Below, piece after piece: positions 23,001 to 29,000 of a DNA stretch of 64,000 nucleotides. Where the stretch lies: assembly GCA_002633005.1 (NCBI GenBank), contig NMRA01000159.1, forward strand, positions 1-64,000, in the 5' to 3' direction. Made by a program: the position numbers and the translations under genes. Source of the DNA: Phoronis australis (taxonomy: Eukaryota; Phoronida; Phoronidae). Numbering within the stretch: position 1 is the first letter of the stretch; every line of letters begins with the position of its first letter. The notes below the pieces were generated by a model that saw nothing but the letters and a program-made list of their open reading frames with translations, was not told where the DNA came from and did no database searches.

Positions 23001-26000
23001 CCATATGACCAGCCCATTTGAAAGCTACCCTGCCTACGTAAAGCACATCTCTGGTGTTGAACACAAGAAGGTACGATTTTGTCAGTGAGCCCTTGTTTCA
23101 TTTTTGTTTCGCCAGACCAATAAATACCTGAGCCGGCCTCGCTGTTCGGCGTGTGGACTATTCTTTCGGAAAGCCTGCCAGCTTTTGGTGCACTTCCAGT
23201 CGGCAGTACATCAGCAGGTTAGTCCGTGTTGGTAAAGCATTGCCTTGGTTGGTGTCCTGGTATTGTGATGAGACGACGGGACTGTGTTTGGGTATTTTGG
23301 GGGTTGTGTGTGGCCCTCCTCATCATTGAGTTTAGTAACTGTTGAGACATTTTATATCAGTTGCGTTTGTTACCGAAACACTTGTGAAAGCAAAGTGAAG
23401 CGTGGTGGTCCCAGAACGATTGTGGCCAGTTGCACTAAGCAGTCCCAAATAGGGACTCGACCATGTTCATTTAGCTTTTCACTGCATTTGTGGACTTGTG
23501 CCATTTCTTAATGGTGATTTATTTTCATTACTGGGTGAACTTTTGACTTTGATACAGACTGAGTGTAAATTCTACATTGAATTCTCATTGTTGAAAATAA
23601 ATACGTATGGTTTTGTGCGATGGCCTTAAGGACTCAGTTCTTAGATATTTTAGCAGAAAAATGTTAGTCTGACGAACTCATAATGAAAATGAAATGACAA
23701 GAAACATATCATCTGTGAGTAAACAAAGACAAATTTGTTAATTATTTAGGTAACTTAGTCGAGTCCTTATTTGGATCGTTCCATGTAACCAGCAGATTAC
23801 CTGCAGGAGTTAATCAGTTGCCTTGAGAGCTACTTAAGACTGCGTTATGCTTTTAGATTATACCATCTAGTGTTCATTTGAATAAGTTATTAATTTGCGT
23901 ACCATTTAGAATTATGCAACGTGTTTCTTATTGTTTAATCTAGTATTGATTGTACGTTTTAAAGCATTCATTAATGTGTACTTGCAGAATGAAGGTTAGA
24001 TTTATTTTACTATTGAATTTTGTGACTATTCGTCAATTTCTAGTCTTAGTAACAAATCGAATGACAAGTTGTGTTTTACTAAATGTAAAATTTATGAGAC
24101 TGCGACAGAAGAGTGCAAATGTAATTACTTTGTGTTTAGAAAAAGGCAGCTATTGCACAAATAACTGGTGAAGACGACGTGGATTTCCCTGACGACCTGG
24201 AGGGCATGGTCACCATAGACGCGATTGGAGAATGTTCTGATGAGGTAGGAATGGCATCACACCAGGTGGCGCTTGTGATTCCTGACATTTTGTACCTAGC
24301 CGACAGGGTCTATGATACATCTTTTACCCCAAACCAGAGCCGAACTTCTATAAAATTATACATTTTCTGAAAGTAGGATGCCTGTAGAATTCAATTTTTG
24401 ACTTTTTCTGTTATTACTGTAACTGGGTAACGTGACTATGTCTGTCTGCTAAAATTTATGAAAAAAGAAAGATATAGTAATTGTAAAACGACTGTACCAA
24501 CTACAAGACCAAATTTCATTTGTTAGAAATATTAACTCTCGAAAACACAATTTTAAAGTTATTTTCTTTTTGTTTTGTGCAACTTTTGATTTTTTTCATG
24601 AAAAGCATAAAAGTTCTGTTTTGATTGCCCCTCATGAGGGCTGTTCCAGTAAAATCCGTGTGGGAGGGGGGGGACGGCAGTAGAAATAAAAATTCATGGG
24701 TGGTGGTCTTCAGAAAAAAACTCAAATTATGGGTGGTCGTTCCTGTAAGAAGTGATGCATTAAAAATGGGTGGTATTTTTTGACCTGTTAATGTTGACAG
24801 GTTGGTTACTTCAGCCATATAAACTAAAAAAAAAATGCAATTGGCATATATCCTAACTTATCCCAATACAAAAAAGCCCATATTGCCAGTGAACAGAGTG
24901 CAATATGTTCACTAAGCCATTAATCAAGTCATGGGCAACTTGATTTGAGCCAACTGTTTGTCTGCAGTCCTATTGAATTGAAAAGTTATGCAACACTAAA
25001 CTGGTGTTAACACATATAAGAAAATTGATGATTTTTAAATAAAAAGTATGAGGAGTAAGATAAACAAGTTCCAATATTCACTTGACATAGAAGTATAAAA
25101 GAGTTCGTGGAGACAGTTTGAGATTCATAGATCCTTATAATTGAAAAAATGTTCATTGAAATTATAGACACATGGTGAACAGAGACACCTGGTGGCTGCC
25201 AAAAGTATTGCTCACAGGCTACTTTAGTTTTTGACAATATTGGACAAGACAACTAGTTCTTATCTGTCAATCATCTAAGTTCTTAACAAGTCCTCCTGGA
25301 GGCAATTTGTTTGCAAGTGTTGGATTTTATATTTTAACGTATTAAAAATAATTAAAAAATTATGGGTCATGGGTTGGAGAAATAAATGAAAAATATGGGC
25401 GGTGGGTACGAAATAAAAGTGCCTTCCCCCCCCTCCCATACAGATTTTGCTGGAACAGCCCTGACCGAAGTGAAGCTTTTTAAAAACAATTTCTTACGGC
25501 GTATTGGAGAACTGCATAAAGCACAGTTTCTGAAAGTATCGTATGAATCTGATCAGCTGAGTTACTATGTTTTAGTCTTCTTCTGTGTTCCTGATTGAAG
25601 TTGGGCCAAATTTGGACATTTTTCTAAGGCCCCACGTAACGTTAAAATAGCTTGTGATCCATGGAAATAGCTTGTGATCCATGGTGTTGACCAAATGCTC
25701 ATTAATTTGGGTATGTTAAGATTACGAGTCTCTGGGTTAAAGGTCTACACCCAATGCGATGTAGATAAAAATGGCCAGGTGTTAGCAGATGTCATAAGTC
25801 TCCAACTGTACGTGGAGGCCATTATGCGTAAAAACCTCAGAAATGAGCCGTGTAGACAATGCCCAGTTATTACTCGAGTGTTCATGTGTGCATGATTGGA
25901 ATTGGTTGAAGAACGCGTTGCAGATTTCATCCAATCTGTAAAATTGAAATATACACCACCTTAGAATCAGAAACCAAAACACAAGAAAGAAAGTGCCGTT

Positions 26001-29000
26001 TTGCCCATTTTTGGCAGAAACTTCTGCTGCCCTGTTCATAGCATTGCAGTCTGATGTTCTAAAATTTTGTGGCCAGTTGTCCGCGAGCGTACATTACTCC
26101 CGCCAGATGCTCGCCTCGTCAGTATCGATTAGTCTCGTGCTACCTGTCACTGTTACTGTATCTACAGACTATGTTTGGGAACTGGATCGTGTTGTGTTAT
26201 TTGTTGCCTTTAAATGACATATTGGTTTTTCAGTCAACACATTCTTGGGGTTATTGGTGGATATGGTAAGATTTCTAGCTTTGATCAAAAGAACGAATTC
26301 TGATTGTTGGTTTTGTGATTTGATTACCACGTGGACGCGGGGTTTGTATTTCAGGAGTCTTCAAATGGTAAGGACAAAGGAACAACGGCCAAGGCTCCCC
26401 ATGAGGGCACCGGTCCCGTCCTCTCCAGCAAGGGGAATACCTCTGGTGAAGTCCATGAGGAGACCACTCCTGAGAGGGGTCCTGACGGGACTCCCGAAGT
26501 CACAGGAGTCGTGGAGGCTGAACCTTCCACAGGTGTCAACGACAGCGTCATGGTGAGTGCATCGCAATAGTGTGAAGTACAATCGGTAACTTTGCGGTTG
26601 TTGTCTACGCAGTTATATATTTACTTTTTGTTTTGTAAGAAATTCCATTTTCTGTAAATATGTAAATTGCTTGAAATTACTTCTACTGATTTAAAAATGT
26701 GAGGAATCTTAATCAGTCATTTTCTGGCCTTATGATTTTTCAATGCTTTTAGTAGTTTCGATCATCAATTTGTATTAAGTGCATGAATGATTTGGCTTAA
26801 CATCTTGTATGCTCATTGGGTGCAGCTTGACTGGGGGAAACTCGTCTCGGAGTTTTGGCGTGAAATGGAGATAACGGTGGTCACAAATAAAGACTGAGAC
26901 ATTGTATTAAAAAAGGACTGCGATAGCTGGTATCTCTCTTGTAATAAAAAAATCTCACGTGTTTGCCTGGAAATAGAATTTTTTGGCATTTGAAGTTTAC
27001 GTTCAAATAAATAATGTCAGTTTTGTCAAAAAAAAAAATTGTCATATGATTATAAACCATTCTGTGACCAAATTAAGATTTTTCAGTCGGTTTATTTTAA
27101 TGACCATTTAACACCAACGCCTAGCCTCCTTTTCATGTCGGGTAAAAAACTCATCCTATTTTATGTGAAGAGCTTGGACGTAATTTTTCCTTCTTGTTGT
27201 GTTAGGAGGAGAAGTTGTCTGTCGACGACTCCGTAGGGACAGGGAAAGAGTCGGCCATATTGGGGGAGTCGCCCTTGGAATTAGAGGAGCTACCTGCCTT
27301 CAGTCCTGATACTGCCTTGGGTATGTGGTGTTGGTGTAATGAAATACCTAGTTGTAGTAGTGATGCATCGATTACCTTTGTGGTGATGTATTAACGTTTT
27401 GTTGAAATGTGAAATTGACATATTTATTTAGTAAAAGCATGCGTTTTCTGAAAGAAGTCTGTGGAATTTGATTTTTGAGTTGGCACTAATCTGTAACTAA
27501 TTGGGTCACGTGGCCATTCAGCAAAAAGAAGTACATTCATATTAGCCATTACTCAGCTCAAACAAAGCTGAAGGTCCTTTGAAGATGTTTCCCTGATTCT
27601 GGGAAATTTACATATTATTCGGAAAAAAATCCCAGTTTGGGGCAAACTATTTGTTGAGTGTACTAGTACTAACTAAATAGGTATTCATGGAACTATAAAT
27701 GGTCCTACCCGTTTATATTTCACTTCTTTTTTCTTTCTGTAACGATGATGAATCGAGTCATATGCCATCTTTTGCTCAGGGCTGTTCCAGTAAAATCCGT
27801 GTGGGAGGGGGGGGACGGCAGTAGAAATAAAAATTCATGGGTGGTGGTCTTCAGAAAAAAACTCAAATTATGGGTGGTCGTTCCTGTAAGAAGTGATGCA
27901 TTAAAAATGGGTGGTATTTTTTGACCTGTTAATGTTGACAGGTTGGTTACTTCAGCCGAACACATCTCCAAAGAAATCATAACTCAAAAAAAAATGCAAT
28001 TGGCTAATATCCTAACTTATCCCAATACAAAAAAGCCCATGTTGCCAGTGAACAGAGTGCAATATGTTCACTAAGCCATTAATCAAGTCATGGGCAACTT
28101 GATTTGAGCCAATTGTTTGTCTGCAGTCCTATTGAATTGAAAAGTTATGCAACACTAAACTGGTGTTAACACATATAAGAAAATTGATGATTTTTAAATA
28201 AAAAGTATGAGGAGTAAGATAAACAAGTTCCAATATTCACTTGACATAGAAGTATAAAAGAGTTCGTGGAGACAGTTTGAGATTCATAGATCCTTATAAT
28301 TGAAAAAATGTTCATTGAAATTATAGACACATGGTGAACAGAGACACCTGGTGGCTGCCAAAAGTATTGCTCACAGGCTACTTTAGTTTTTGACAATATT
28401 GGACAAGACAACTAGTTCTTGTCTGTCAATCATCTAAGTTCTTAACAGGTCCTCCTGGAGGCAATTTTTTTGCAAGTGTTGGATTTTATATTTTAACCTA
28501 TTAAAAATAATTAAAAAATTATGGGTCATGGGTTGGAGAAATAAATGAAAAATATGGGTGGTGGGTACGAAATAAAAGTGCCTTCCCCCCCTCCCATACA
28601 GATTTTGCTGGAACAGCCCTCATAGATTTTGATCTAATGATGTTGTATTGTAATTAGTGGTGATCTGCTAGCCATTGAGCCAAGTGAATGCCTTCGTTCA
28701 CGAGTTGACCACAAAGTTAATGCAAATGGGGGAGTGACCAGCGAATAATAAAACGCCGAATTTTCAAGTGATAAATTCTTTTGAAGGGCACGATTTCCAT
28801 GCTTGTCTATTTGCTGTATCGTTTTTAAAGATAAATATCTTCACCTCGATAGTAAAATGGATGTGCAATTCGAGTGCGATATGTATTATGGTAAATTGTA
28901 CACTTTTAATTTGTGGGCTTCCAACCCTTTTTAAGTATTGGTTTACCGACTACATCGGTAGTAAAACAATGGTGTCCATAATCTGACCAAATTTATTTTG

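Noticed and set aside
25007-28411. Pair of identical 81-codon minus-strand frames as a small gene family
   Set aside because: Both lie at the same place in two near-identical MITE copies and have no recognisable domain.
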